Below, one piece after another: positions 1 to 7,270 of a stretch of 64,000 nt of DNA. The notes beneath the pieces are model-generated. The model had not been told where the DNA came from. It was given only the letters and a program-made list of their open reading frames with translations, and did no database searches. Each line of letters begins with the position of its first letter. Within the stretch, counting starts at the first letter, position 1. Location: positions 1 to 64,000 of the forward strand of contig NZ_FQYM01000013.1 in NCBI RefSeq assembly GCF_900141705.1, in the 5' to 3' direction. A program made the position numbers and the translations under genes. Source of the DNA: Fibrobacter sp. UWP2 (lineage in GTDB: Bacteria > Fibrobacterota > Fibrobacteria > Fibrobacterales > Fibrobacteraceae).

Positions 1-107
1 AAAGAGCATGAAACTACTTGACAATGAAGCGCTAATAGCCTAGATTTACACCAGTTGGAGACCTGGATTTTCAACTAAAAAAGGGACAAATTCGTATTGG
101 CTCGGCG

Positions 108-1172
108 ATGACGGATGGGCTCGGCGTTGATTACCAGCGCGGACGCTACGTGATTGTGTACTACAACGGCAAGTATTACGGAATCCATGATTTGCGCGAA
201 CGCAACAACGAATATTATTACGAGACCAAGTACGGTTACGACCCGAATGACATCGACCTCCTCGCGACGACATCCAGCGGCACGGACGAGGCAAGCGCCG
301 GTTCCGCCACCGATTACAAGGCGATGCTGGATTGGCTCCAGACCAACGAGCTTTCGAGCGACGCGAACTACCAGAAGATTGCCGACCAGGTCGACGTGGA
401 CAACTACATGAATTACATGCAGGCCGAAATGTTTGTGAACAACGGTGACTGGCCGCACAACAATATGAAGAAGTGGCGCGTCGCAAGCCAAAAGAGCAAG
501 TGGAAATGGTTCCTGTACGACCTGGACTTTGGCTTTGGTGTCTCGTACAATACCCAGAATGGCAACGTGTTCAGCTACGTGACCAATGCAAACGGCACGA
601 ATGGCATGGGTATGGGCATGGGACAGTGGGGCGGTCAGCAGTCCAGCGGCTCCATCTCTCCGCATACAATCCTCATGATTCGCCTGCTTGGGAACGAAGG
701 CTTCAAGAAGGCGTTCATCAACCGCTACTGCGTGCTGCTTTCCATGAACTTTGCGCCGGCCAGGTTGCTGAAGATGATTGAAGAATTGCAGAGCCAGGTG
801 CAGCCCGAAATGGCCCGGGATTTGGAATTCTGGGGTTTGGACGCGTCCTCGATATCAAACAACCTAGAAAAGATCAAGAGTTTTGCGCAGACCCGCCAGC
901 AGACGATTGTAAGCGAGATGCAGACTTACTTCAACTTGGGCGAAACGGTTCCCGTGACGCTCTCGGTGCAGGGCAGCGGGCATATCTTGGTGCACAACCT
1001 AGAACTGGATGCAAACTCGCTGCAGGTCAACTTCTTCCGCGATGTGCCGGTGACGGTGACTGCGGTCGCCACCTCGGGTGGCGTGTTCTCGGGATGGAGC
1101 GATGGTGTCACGGATGCCATGCGCACGTTCAATCCGGGCGAAGTGACGACCTTGACGGCGTCGTTCCGCTAG
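108..1172 (+). CDS. CotH-family protein, 5'-truncated
   Basis: The product resembles the second half of a CotH-type (spore-coat protein kinase-like) secreted protein, a family common in cellulolytic bacteria. Visible hallmarks are YYNGKYYGIHDLRERN near residue 20 and WKWFLYDLDFGFG near residue 138, which match the conserved core. The last ~70 residues look like a divergent InlB B-repeat (FSGWSDG...TLTASF). CotH proteins normally have a signal peptide and a further N-terminal half. Here the frame upstream is closed by TAA/TAG at 33-38, the ATG at 108 has no ribosome binding site, and bases 1-100 are AT-richer than what follows. The gene is therefore probably broken, or joined to foreign sequence at the window edge. 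Its stop codon overlaps that of thiE by 3 bases. Family assignment is fairly sure, intactness is not. Confidence 0.6.
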   Translation: MTDGLGVDYQRGRYVIVYYNGKYYGIHDLRERNNEYYYETKYGYDPNDIDLLATTSSGTDEASAGSATDYKAMLDWLQTNELSSDANYQKIADQVDVDNYMNYMQAEMFVNNGDWPHNNMKKWRVASQKSKWKWFLYDLDFGFGVSYNTQNGNVFSYVTNANGTNGMGMGMGQWGGQQSSGSISPHTILMIRLLGNEGFKKAFINRYCVLLSMNFAPARLLKMIEELQSQVQPEMARDLEFWGLDASSISNNLEKIKSFAQTRQQTIVSEMQTYFNLGETVPVTLSVQGSGHILVHNLELDANSLQVNFFRDVPVTVTAVATSGGVFSGWSDGVTDAMRTFNPGEVTTLTASFR

Positions 1173-1807
1173 AGCGCGAGGTAGGCTTTTTTAAGTTCGC
1201 GGGTGGCGGCCTCAGGGTCTGCCGCCTTCATGATGGCGGATACCACGCAAATGCCCGCGATTCCCGATCCCTTCAGTACGCCGATATTCCCCTTGTTGAG
1301 TCCGCCGATGGCGTTCACCTTGATGGGGACGGCTTTCACTATTTCGTTGAGGGTCTCGACAGGCGTGATGACCGTGTTTACGTGTGTAGTCGTGGGGTAG
1401 ATGGCCCCGACTCCCAGGTAGTCTGCGCCCTGTTCAACCGCTTCGAGCGCTTGCGGGATGGTCTTCGTGGTGGCTCCTACAATTTTATTTGGGCCGAGAA
1501 TGCGTCGTGCGTCGCTCACGGGCATGTCGGTTTGCCCCACGTGCACTCCCTCGGCGTCAATGGCAAGCGCGATGTCCACGCGGTCGTCGATGATGAGCGG
1601 AATGTTGTAACGTGAGGTGACCTTGTGGGTCGCCCGGGCCAATTCCATGTATTCGCGGGTCGGGCGGTCCTTTTCGCGGAGCTGCACCAGTGTTGCGCCC
1701 CCTTTGCAGGCGGCTTCGACCGTCGCGAGGAATTTTTCGGGCGGGACGCAGGTGCTGTCGGTAATAAAATAGAGCGTGGTGTCGAGCATAGATTTGTTGA
1801 ATGACAT
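1169..1807 (-). CDS. thiE: Thiamine-phosphate synthase
   Basis: ThiE couples the hydroxymethylpyrimidine diphosphate and thiazole phosphate moieties to give thiamine monophosphate in the cytoplasm. The 212-residue protein has the normal family length and TIM-barrel landmarks: TLVQLREKD (near 40), IIDDRVDIALAIDAEGVHVGQ (near 90-112), GPNKIVGATTK, GADYLGVGAIYPTTT and AIGGLNKGN. It is the last gene of the minus-strand thiamine cluster, starting 9 bases after thiH, so thiazole synthesis and coupling are probably co-transcribed. A second Met at residue 7 is an alternative start. Identification is confident. Confidence 0.95.
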   Translation of the reverse strand: MSFNKSMLDTTLYFITDSTCVPPEKFLATVEAACKGGATLVQLREKDRPTREYMELARATHKVTSRYNIPLIIDDRVDIALAIDAEGVHVGQTDMPVSDARRILGPNKIVGATTKTIPQALEAVEQGADYLGVGAIYPTTTHVNTVITPVETLNEIVKAVPIKVNAIGGLNKGNIGVLKGSGIAGICVVSAIMKAADPEAATRELKKAYLAL

Positions 1808-1816
1808 GGAGACCTC

Positions 1817-3115
1817 TTATACGTACAGGTAGTCGTTCAGCACTGGCTGTAGGCCTTCGCCACTGATGTCTTCGTACATAGTGCCGAAACTGCGTGAGTC
1901 GTTGATTTCGAACTGTTCGTCGCCTTCGCCAGCCTTCTCGGCTTCCGCCTCGGCGATGGCATCGCCCGTCTTGGGCTTGCATTCGCCTTTTTTGTACTTG
2001 CTTTCGTGGTCGCCAATACCCGTCGAGACGCCCGCCGAAATTTTGGTGGCGGCAATCTTCACGATGCCGTTGCGGAATTCCTTGCTTTCGCGGCTCGAAA
2101 CGGTGATGCCCACGTATGGCATAAAGATGCGGTAGGCACAAAGCACCTGGCAGAGTTCCTTCTCGTGTACGTCCAGCGGGTTGATTTTTTCGTTATTGAC
2201 GATGGGCCGGAGACGCGGACACGAGAGCGACATCTCGGCGTGCGGGTATTTTTTTTGCAGATAGTACACGTGCAGGGCGCTCGCGAGGGCGTCCTTGCGG
2301 AAATCCGAGAGACCGAGAAGCGCCGAGAATCCGCAGCCGCGCATGCCCGCCATGAGGGCGCGTTCCTGCGAGTCGAATCGGTAGGGGTAAATGCGCTTGT
2401 GACCGAGCAGGTGGAGTTTTTCGTAGCGCACCTTGTCGTAGGTTTCCTGGAATACGGTCACGTAGTCCACGCCGCATTCGTGCAGGTAGCGGTATTCGTC
2501 CACGTTCATCGGGTACACTTCGACGCCCACTAGGCGGAAGTACTTGCGGGCGAGCTTGCAGGCTTCGCCGATGTATTCGACGCTGCTCTTGGCGCGGCTC
2601 TCGCCGGTGAGGATGAGCACTTCTTCCATGCCGCTGTCGGCGATGACCTTCATCTCGTGCTCGATTTGCTCCATATTGAGCTGGACGCGCTTGATATGGT
2701 TGTAGCAGTTGAATCCGCAATAGATGCAGTAGTTTTCGCAGTAGTTCGCAATATAGAGAGGCGTAAAGAAGTAGACGTTGTTGCCGAAGTGCTTCGCAGT
2801 CTCGAGTTTTGCGCGTTGTGCCATTTGCTCTAAGTAGAGGGCGCCTGCAGGGGAGAGCAGCGCCTTGAAGTCTTCGATGGAGCAGGTTTCGCGTTCGAGG
2901 GCCCGCTGAACGTCTCGGGCGGTATAGCGCGAGGGGTCGTATGCGTCCATTTGCGAAAGCACTTTTTGGGGGATGTCGGTTTGGATGACGTCCATCCCCT
3001 TCATGTATTCCATGAAGTTCGAGCGCACGGAGGGGTCGTTTTCAATGCGGTGCTTGCGTTCGAGCGCTGCCGGCGATAGAAATTCGGAATCAACGAAATA
3101 TTGGTTGTCTGCCAT
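1817..3115 (-). CDS. thiH: 2-iminoacetate synthase (radical SAM)
   Basis: ThiH is the oxygen-sensitive radical SAM lyase that splits tyrosine into dehydroglycine (for the thiazole ring) and p-cresol; this fits an anaerobe, since aerobes often use ThiO instead. The [4Fe-4S] cysteines are Cys126, Cys130 and Cys133 (CENYCIYC). Other family blocks include ILTGESRAKSSVEYI, VYPMNVDEYRYLHECGVDYVTVFQETY and PHAEMSLSCPRLRP. At 432 residues it is longer than the usual ~370; an acidic, Ala/Glu-rich stretch around residues 375-400, before the conserved C-terminus, accounts for much of the difference. It lies 12 bases after thiG and 9 before thiE. Confidence 0.95.
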   Translation of the reverse strand: MADNQYFVDSEFLSPAALERKHRIENDPSVRSNFMEYMKGMDVIQTDIPQKVLSQMDAYDPSRYTARDVQRALERETCSIEDFKALLSPAGALYLEQMAQRAKLETAKHFGNNVYFFTPLYIANYCENYCIYCGFNCYNHIKRVQLNMEQIEHEMKVIADSGMEEVLILTGESRAKSSVEYIGEACKLARKYFRLVGVEVYPMNVDEYRYLHECGVDYVTVFQETYDKVRYEKLHLLGHKRIYPYRFDSQERALMAGMRGCGFSALLGLSDFRKDALASALHVYYLQKKYPHAEMSLSCPRLRPIVNNEKINPLDVHEKELCQVLCAYRIFMPYVGITVSSRESKEFRNGIVKIAATKISAGVSTGIGDHESKYKKGECKPKTGDAIAEAEAEKAGEGDEQFEINDSRSFGTMYEDISGEGLQPVLNDYLYV

Positions 3116-3127
3116 GGCTCAAACCTC

Positions 3128-3898
3128 TTAGTCCCGCAAGAACCCTGTGAGCGGGTCGCTGGCGGAAGCGCCACGGACGAGCACGCGGCCGAGCCCGGAG
3201 AGGTAAGCCTTGCGGCCTGCTTCAATGGCCTGCTTGAAGGCGTTTGCCATGAGCGTGAGGTCGCCTGCGGTGGCGAGTGCAGTATTCGCCATCACGGCGG
3301 CGGCGCCCATTTCCATGGCTTCGCAAGCTTGTGAGGGTTTGCCGATGCCCGCGTCCACGATGATGGGGAGGTCGATTTCGTCGATGAGAATCTGGATGAA
3401 GTCCTTTGCCACGAGCCCGCGGTTGGAGCCAATCGGGGCGGCCAAGGGCATTACGGCGGCGGCGCCTGCATTCACTAGGTCGCGAGCCACGTTCAGGTCG
3501 GCGTGCATGTAGGGGAGTACCACAAAGCCTTCCTTGGCAAGGATTTCGGTTGCCTTGATGGTCTCCTGGTTGTCGGGCAGCAAGTACTTGGTGTCGCGCA
3601 TGATCTCGATTTTTACGAAGTCGCCGCAGCCGAGTTCGCGAGCGAGTCGTGCGATGCGGACCGCCTCGTCGGCGGTGCGTGCGCCGGAAGTGTTGGGCAA
3701 AAGTGTCGCCGTTTTTGGGATGTAGTCGAGGATGTTCTCGTGGTCCTTGGTGTTCGCACGGCGCACGGCGCAGGTGATAATCTCTGCGCCCGCATCGCGC
3801 ACGGCGGCTTCAATCAGTTTAAGGGAGTACTTTCCGGAACCTAGAATAAAACGGGAGTTGAATTCGTGCCCGCCAATAATCAGCTTGTCTTCGTTCAT
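3128..3898 (-). CDS. thiG: Thiazole synthase
   Basis: ThiG builds the thiazole phosphate ring from 1-deoxyxylulose 5-phosphate, dehydroglycine and ThiS-thiocarboxylate. The 256-residue protein matches family length. The expected Schiff-base lysine is Lys96 in [17 protein letters not shown]. Other landmarks are [21 protein letters not shown] and [26 protein letters not shown]. It follows thiF after 63 bases, the longest gap in the cluster. On the minus strand that gap contains TTTCTACATTTATC, which resembles the -10 region seen before other genes here, so thiG may have an additional promoter. Confidence 0.96.
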   Translation of the reverse strand: MNEDKLIIGGHEFNSRFILGSGKYSLKLIEAAVRDAGAEIITCAVRRANTKDHENILDYIPKTATLLPNTSGARTADEAVRIARLARELGCGDFVKIEIMRDTKYLLPDNQETIKATEILAKEGFVVLPYMHADLNVARDLVNAGAAAVMPLAAPIGSNRGLVAKDFIQILIDEIDLPIIVDAGIGKPSQACEAMEMGAAAVMANTALATAGDLTLMANAFKQAIEAGRKAYLSGLGRVLVRGASASDPLTGFLRD

Positions 3899-3961
3899 TG
3901 CAAATGCCCCATGGAGTCTATTGCTTTTCTCGAAGATAAATGTAGAAAAAAAGAAGGATTC

Positions 3962-4600
3962 CTATTCTTCCATTCCGCACAGAAGGCGGATTGCCATGAG
4001 TGCCTGGTGGGCGGCGCAGAGGGCGACACGCGGGGCTATGAGCCCTATGGCGTCGTTCACTTCGCTCACGGCGTCGCCGCATAGGTAAAAACGCTTGCCG
4101 ACTTTGCGTGTTTTGATGTCGTTTGCGCTGTTGTAGCCAGCCATGCCCGATGCCGCTACGAGAAACTTGTTGTTGAAGCTGCCGAGGACAGTATCGACGA
4201 GCATCGCCTTCGCCTGGGCGTTGTCAAATGCCTCGCACACGACATCGGCGGCACCTACGAGCGCCGCGGCGTTCTCTGCCGTGATGCGTTCCACGTGGGG
4301 TTCGTATTCTACGTAGGGCGAAATTTCGCGGAGGTTTTCGGCGAGGGCTTCCGCTTTCGTTTTTCCGACTTGTAGGAACTTGTACTGTTGACGCTGCAGG
4401 TTGGTGATTTCCACCCGGTCAAAGTCGATGAGGATGAGCTTGCCGACGCCCGCACGCGCAAGGCTTACGGCAATGTTCGAACCGAGCCCGCCGAGCCCGC
4501 ACACGGCGACAGTCGATCGCTGGAGTTTTTCGACGACTGCGGCTCCTTGCTTTTCGACAAGCGCCTCACGCCATTCTTCCCGAGAGGGAACACTCATCAC
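3962..4600 (-). CDS. thiF: ThiS adenylyltransferase, small ThiF type
   Basis: ThiF activates the C-terminal glycine of ThiS by adenylation. The 212-residue protein carries the E1-like nucleotide-binding loop CGLGGLGSN (near 34-42), [19 protein letters not shown] and the catalytic-region [10 protein letters not shown]. It belongs to the short ThiF subtype and shows no paired CxxC zinc site. Its start overlaps the thiS stop by 4 bases, which suggests translational coupling of enzyme and substrate. Confidence 0.92.
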   Translation of the reverse strand: MMSVPSREEWREALVEKQGAAVVEKLQRSTVAVCGLGGLGSNIAVSLARAGVGKLILIDFDRVEITNLQRQQYKFLQVGKTKAEALAENLREISPYVEYEPHVERITAENAAALVGAADVVCEAFDNAQAKAMLVDTVLGSFNNKFLVAASGMAGYNSANDIKTRKVGKRFYLCGDAVSEVNDAIGLIAPRVALCAAHQALMAIRLLCGMEE

Positions 4601-4791
4601 CCGCCTCCGACGAAACTCACGACTTCGACCACGTCTCCGTCGGCAAGTGTCGTCTCGGCATATTTCGCCTTGGGGACGATTTCCTCGTTTAGTTCCACGG
4701 CGATGCGTTTTACGTCAAAGTCTGTCGTAGCCAGATAATCGGCGAGTGTCTGACCCGCCGTGTCCACGTCGACTCCGTTTACCTTGACCAT
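4597..4791 (-). CDS. thiS: Sulfur carrier protein ThiS
   Basis: ThiS is the ubiquitin-fold carrier that delivers sulfur, as a C-terminal thiocarboxylate, to ThiG. The 64-residue protein has the expected size, the late motif [16 protein letters not shown] and the required terminal Gly-Gly. It sits 3 bases after the ACT-domain gene and overlaps thiF by 4 bases. Confidence 0.94.
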   Translation of the reverse strand: MVKVNGVDVDTAGQTLADYLATTDFDVKRIAVELNEEIVPKAKYAETTLADGDVVEVVSFVGGG

Positions 4792-4794
4792 GGC

Positions 4795-5220
4795 TTACCC
4801 GAGCAGTTCTTCCTTGCTGATGGCCTTGAAGTTCGTGGCCTTCAGGGCTTCGATGGCTTTGTCCACGTCCTGGAATCGCAAAATCATGATGTTGGAGCCG
4901 TTCAGGGTGGAGGGGTAGGCGTACATGTAGTCGATCTGCTGGCTACCGACCGCAGTGGAGAGCAGTTCGGCAAGGCCACCGATGGCGGCGTTCACGGGGC
5001 AGGCGACAACGTCGGTGATGGTGGCGCTGAGGCCCGCCTTGGCGAGCACGTCGACGGCCTTTTCCGGGTCACTCACGATAAGGCGGATGAGCCCGAATTC
5101 GCCGGAGTCGGCAAGCGTGAGCGAAAGGAGGTTCACGCCGGCGTCGGCAAGGGACTTGCACACCGCCTGGAGACGGCCCGGACGGTTGGAAACGAAAACG
5201 GATACTTGCGGAATCTTCAT
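4795..5220 (-). CDS. ACT domain protein linked to phenylacetate-CoA ligase
   Basis: A 141-residue protein built from two ACT-type amino-acid-sensing modules. The first opens with QVSVFVSNRPGRLQAVCKSL and continues to LIRLIVSDPEKA; the second spans roughly residues 70-135. Proteins of this kind often accompany PaaK-type ligases in anaerobes, where they may sense aromatic amino acids. Here it starts 11 bases after the ligase gene and ends 3 bases before thiS, so it links the ligase to the thiamine operon. The ligand is unknown. Confidence 0.8.
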   Translation of the reverse strand: MKIPQVSVFVSNRPGRLQAVCKSLADAGVNLLSLTLADSGEFGLIRLIVSDPEKAVDVLAKAGLSATITDVVACPVNAAIGGLAELLSTAVGSQQIDYMYAYPSTLNGSNIMILRFQDVDKAIEALKATNFKAISKEELLG

Positions 5221-5231
5221 GTTTTGCCTCC

Positions 5232-6569
5232 TTACATCTTCTTCCTGTTATCAATGACGCGCTTGGCCTTGCCTTCGCTACGCGGCAGCGAATCGGGTTC
5301 GCACAGCGTGACGATGACGGAAATGCCGAGAATCTGTTCGATGGAGTGCTTGAACTTCTTGTTCAGCTGTTCCATGTCGCTCATGGAGTCGCTCACCATG
5401 TCGCGGGAGACTTCCACCTTCACCTCGAGCGTGTCCATGTTGTTCTTGGTGTCGAGCACAATCTGGTAGTGCGGCAGGGCCTTCTCTGCACGGAGGAGGG
5501 CCGTCTCGATCTGGCTCGGGAACACGTTCACGCCGCGCATGATAATCATGTCGTCGCTACGGCGGCCAATGCGACGGATGCGGCGGATGGTACGGCCGCA
5601 CTTGCACTTGGTCTTCTCGATGGCGGTAATGTCGCGGGTGCGGTAGCGGATGATGGGCATGGCCTTCTTGCTGAGCGTAGAAAGCACGAGTTCGCCCTCT
5701 TCGCCGTCCGGCAGCGGTTCAAGCGTTTCGGGGTCGACGATTTCGGGGTAGAAATGGTCTTCGAAGATGTGGATGCCGTCGCGGCACTCGCATTCGCAGC
5801 CCACGCCCGGGCCCACGATTTCGGAGAGGCCGTAGATGTCGTACGCCTTGATGCCGGTCTTTTCTTCGATGTAGTCGCGCATGCCGTCGCTCCACGGTTC
5901 TGCACCGAAGATGCCGCGCTTGACCTTCAGGTCACGGATGTCGACACCCATCTTTTCGGCGACGTCGATAATACGGACAAAGTAACTCGGGGTTCCGCCT
6001 ACCGCAGTGACGCCGAAATCCTTCATGAGCATCACCTGGCGTTCGGTATTGCCGCCGCTGATGGGGATGACGGTTGCACCGAGGGCTTCAAAGCCGCCGT
6101 GGATGCCGAGACCGCCGGTGAACAGGCCGTAGCCGTAGAAGTTCTGCACAATATCAGTGCTGCGGAATCCGCAGGCGAGCAGCCCGCGCTTCACGACCTG
6201 GGCCCACACGTCCATGTCTTCCTTGGTGTAGCCGACCACGATGGGCTTACCCGTGGTGCCCGAACTTGCGTGCAGGCGCACGACTTCGCTCAGGTCTACG
6301 GCGAACAGGCCATACGGGTAGGTGTCGCGCAAGTCCTTTTTCATGGTGAAGGGGAGCTTGGCCACGTCCTTGAGGGTCTTGATATCTTCGGGCTTTAATC
6401 CCTTCTCGTCCATGCGTTCACGGAAGAGCGGGACCTTCTCGTAGGCAAGTTTCACGGTGGCGCGCATACGCTGCAGCTGCAGGTCGCGCAATTTTTCTTC
6501 GGGCATGAAGTCCAGGGCCATTTCGGGTAGGACCTTGTTTTCTTCGTCATTCCAGGCAGTAGATCGCAT
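5232..6569 (-). CDS. paaK: Phenylacetate-CoA ligase
   Basis: An AMP-forming enzyme activating phenylacetate (or a related aryl acid) to its CoA thioester. The 445-residue protein has the family length, the phosphate-binding motif LHASSGTTGKPIVVGYT (near 94-110), YDIYGLSEIVGPG and the C-terminal RRSDDMIIMRGVNVFPSQIE. A Cys cluster (CECECRDG and CKCGR) is typical of PaaK homologues in anaerobes. In rumen bacteria such enzymes can feed scavenged phenylacetate into phenylalanine by reductive carboxylation via indolepyruvate oxidoreductase; that partner is not in this window. It is the first gene of the minus-strand run leading into thiSFGHE. No TPP riboswitch was recognised upstream. Confidence 0.9.
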   Translation of the reverse strand: MRSTAWNDEENKVLPEMALDFMPEEKLRDLQLQRMRATVKLAYEKVPLFRERMDEKGLKPEDIKTLKDVAKLPFTMKKDLRDTYPYGLFAVDLSEVVRLHASSGTTGKPIVVGYTKEDMDVWAQVVKRGLLACGFRSTDIVQNFYGYGLFTGGLGIHGGFEALGATVIPISGGNTERQVMLMKDFGVTAVGGTPSYFVRIIDVAEKMGVDIRDLKVKRGIFGAEPWSDGMRDYIEEKTGIKAYDIYGLSEIVGPGVGCECECRDGIHIFEDHFYPEIVDPETLEPLPDGEEGELVLSTLSKKAMPIIRYRTRDITAIEKTKCKCGRTIRRIRRIGRRSDDMIIMRGVNVFPSQIETALLRAEKALPHYQIVLDTKNNMDTLEVKVEVSRDMVSDSMSDMEQLNKKFKHSIEQILGISVIVTLCEPDSLPRSEGKAKRVIDNRKKM

Positions 6570-6684
6570 AAGTAGACCTTTGGTTGTTGGCGCCTCTTTG
6601 GGGAGCCTTTAAAAATTGGACGGTTTTAAAATAGTTTTTTTTTATGGAGGGAAATGTTTGTGACGACGAGATAAAAAACAAAAA

Positions 6685-6722
6685 GCGCTTTTTACATATT
6701 TTGTAAAAATGCTTTTTTGTGG
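6685..6722. repeat. AT-rich inverted repeat, possible weak terminator
   Basis: Between paaK and the fragment at 6748 lies a perfect 14-base palindrome (AAAAAGCGCTTTTT) beside a second imperfect inverted repeat of the form GCTTTTTACA...TGTAAAAATGC, with T-runs on both sides. It could terminate transcripts on either strand. The rest of 6570-6747 shows only AT-rich sequence. Confidence 0.35.
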
Positions 6723-6747
6723 CTACAAAGCTTATTTTGAATGGAGT

Positions 6748-7020
6748 TTAGCGAAAATTCACCATTTTGAGATTCTGCTCGACCTTGATGACGTAGAAAC
6801 CGTGTCCGGGGTGGGCAAGGGTCGCTTGCTTTCCGTTGAAGGTTCCGCGGGCGAGAGTGTTGCCCTGGATGACCAGCACGGCGTCACTTGAATCCGTGGC
6901 AATGCTGAATGTGTAAACGGAGATATTTTTCGTGTTGTATTCTACATTCAGAATGTATTTGCCGGGGTTGAGCCCTGATATGAGTTCTATATTGATGATT
7001 GGAAGCGATGGGAATTTCAC
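6748..7020 (-). pseudogene. Probable remnant of an exported protein's C-terminal sorting-like domain
   Basis: An open frame of 90 codons with a GTG at its 5' end. The only nearby SD-like sequence (AGGAG) lies 28 bases upstream of the GTG, too far to serve it, and an in-frame stop precedes it. There is no signal peptide. The last ~40 residues (LARGTFNG...GFYVIKVEQNLKMVNF) resemble the tails of the proteins at 59689-60777 and 44458-46038, where a Gly-x-Tyr-Val-x-Lys strand is followed by a basic end. The best reading is a leftover 3' fragment of a larger secreted protein; a genuine small protein cannot be excluded. Confidence 0.4.
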
Positions 7021-7270
7021 ACTTTTATGGCTTTTTTTTATTTAAGAACTCCTTTTTTCTCCCTTTTTCAATATAATCTTTTTGTACTTTGTATGTAATT
7101 TTCTGACTTTTGTTTTTTTTTAGTGACAAAGGTTGCAGAAATTTGTGCATGGCCGGGGGCGTAATTGCAGAAAAGGGGTGCTTTTGCCCTAAAAGTCGCT
7201 GTTTCGGGGACGTATTTTTTGTATTTTTGGGCGGTATTTTGAGTTTTTTGCTTTTATAGGTAGGTCTACT

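Noticed and set aside
6570-7270. TPP riboswitch or other structured leader
   Set aside because: Conserved TPP words were not found on either strand; only AT-rich sequence and one palindrome were seen. A covariance scan would be decisive.
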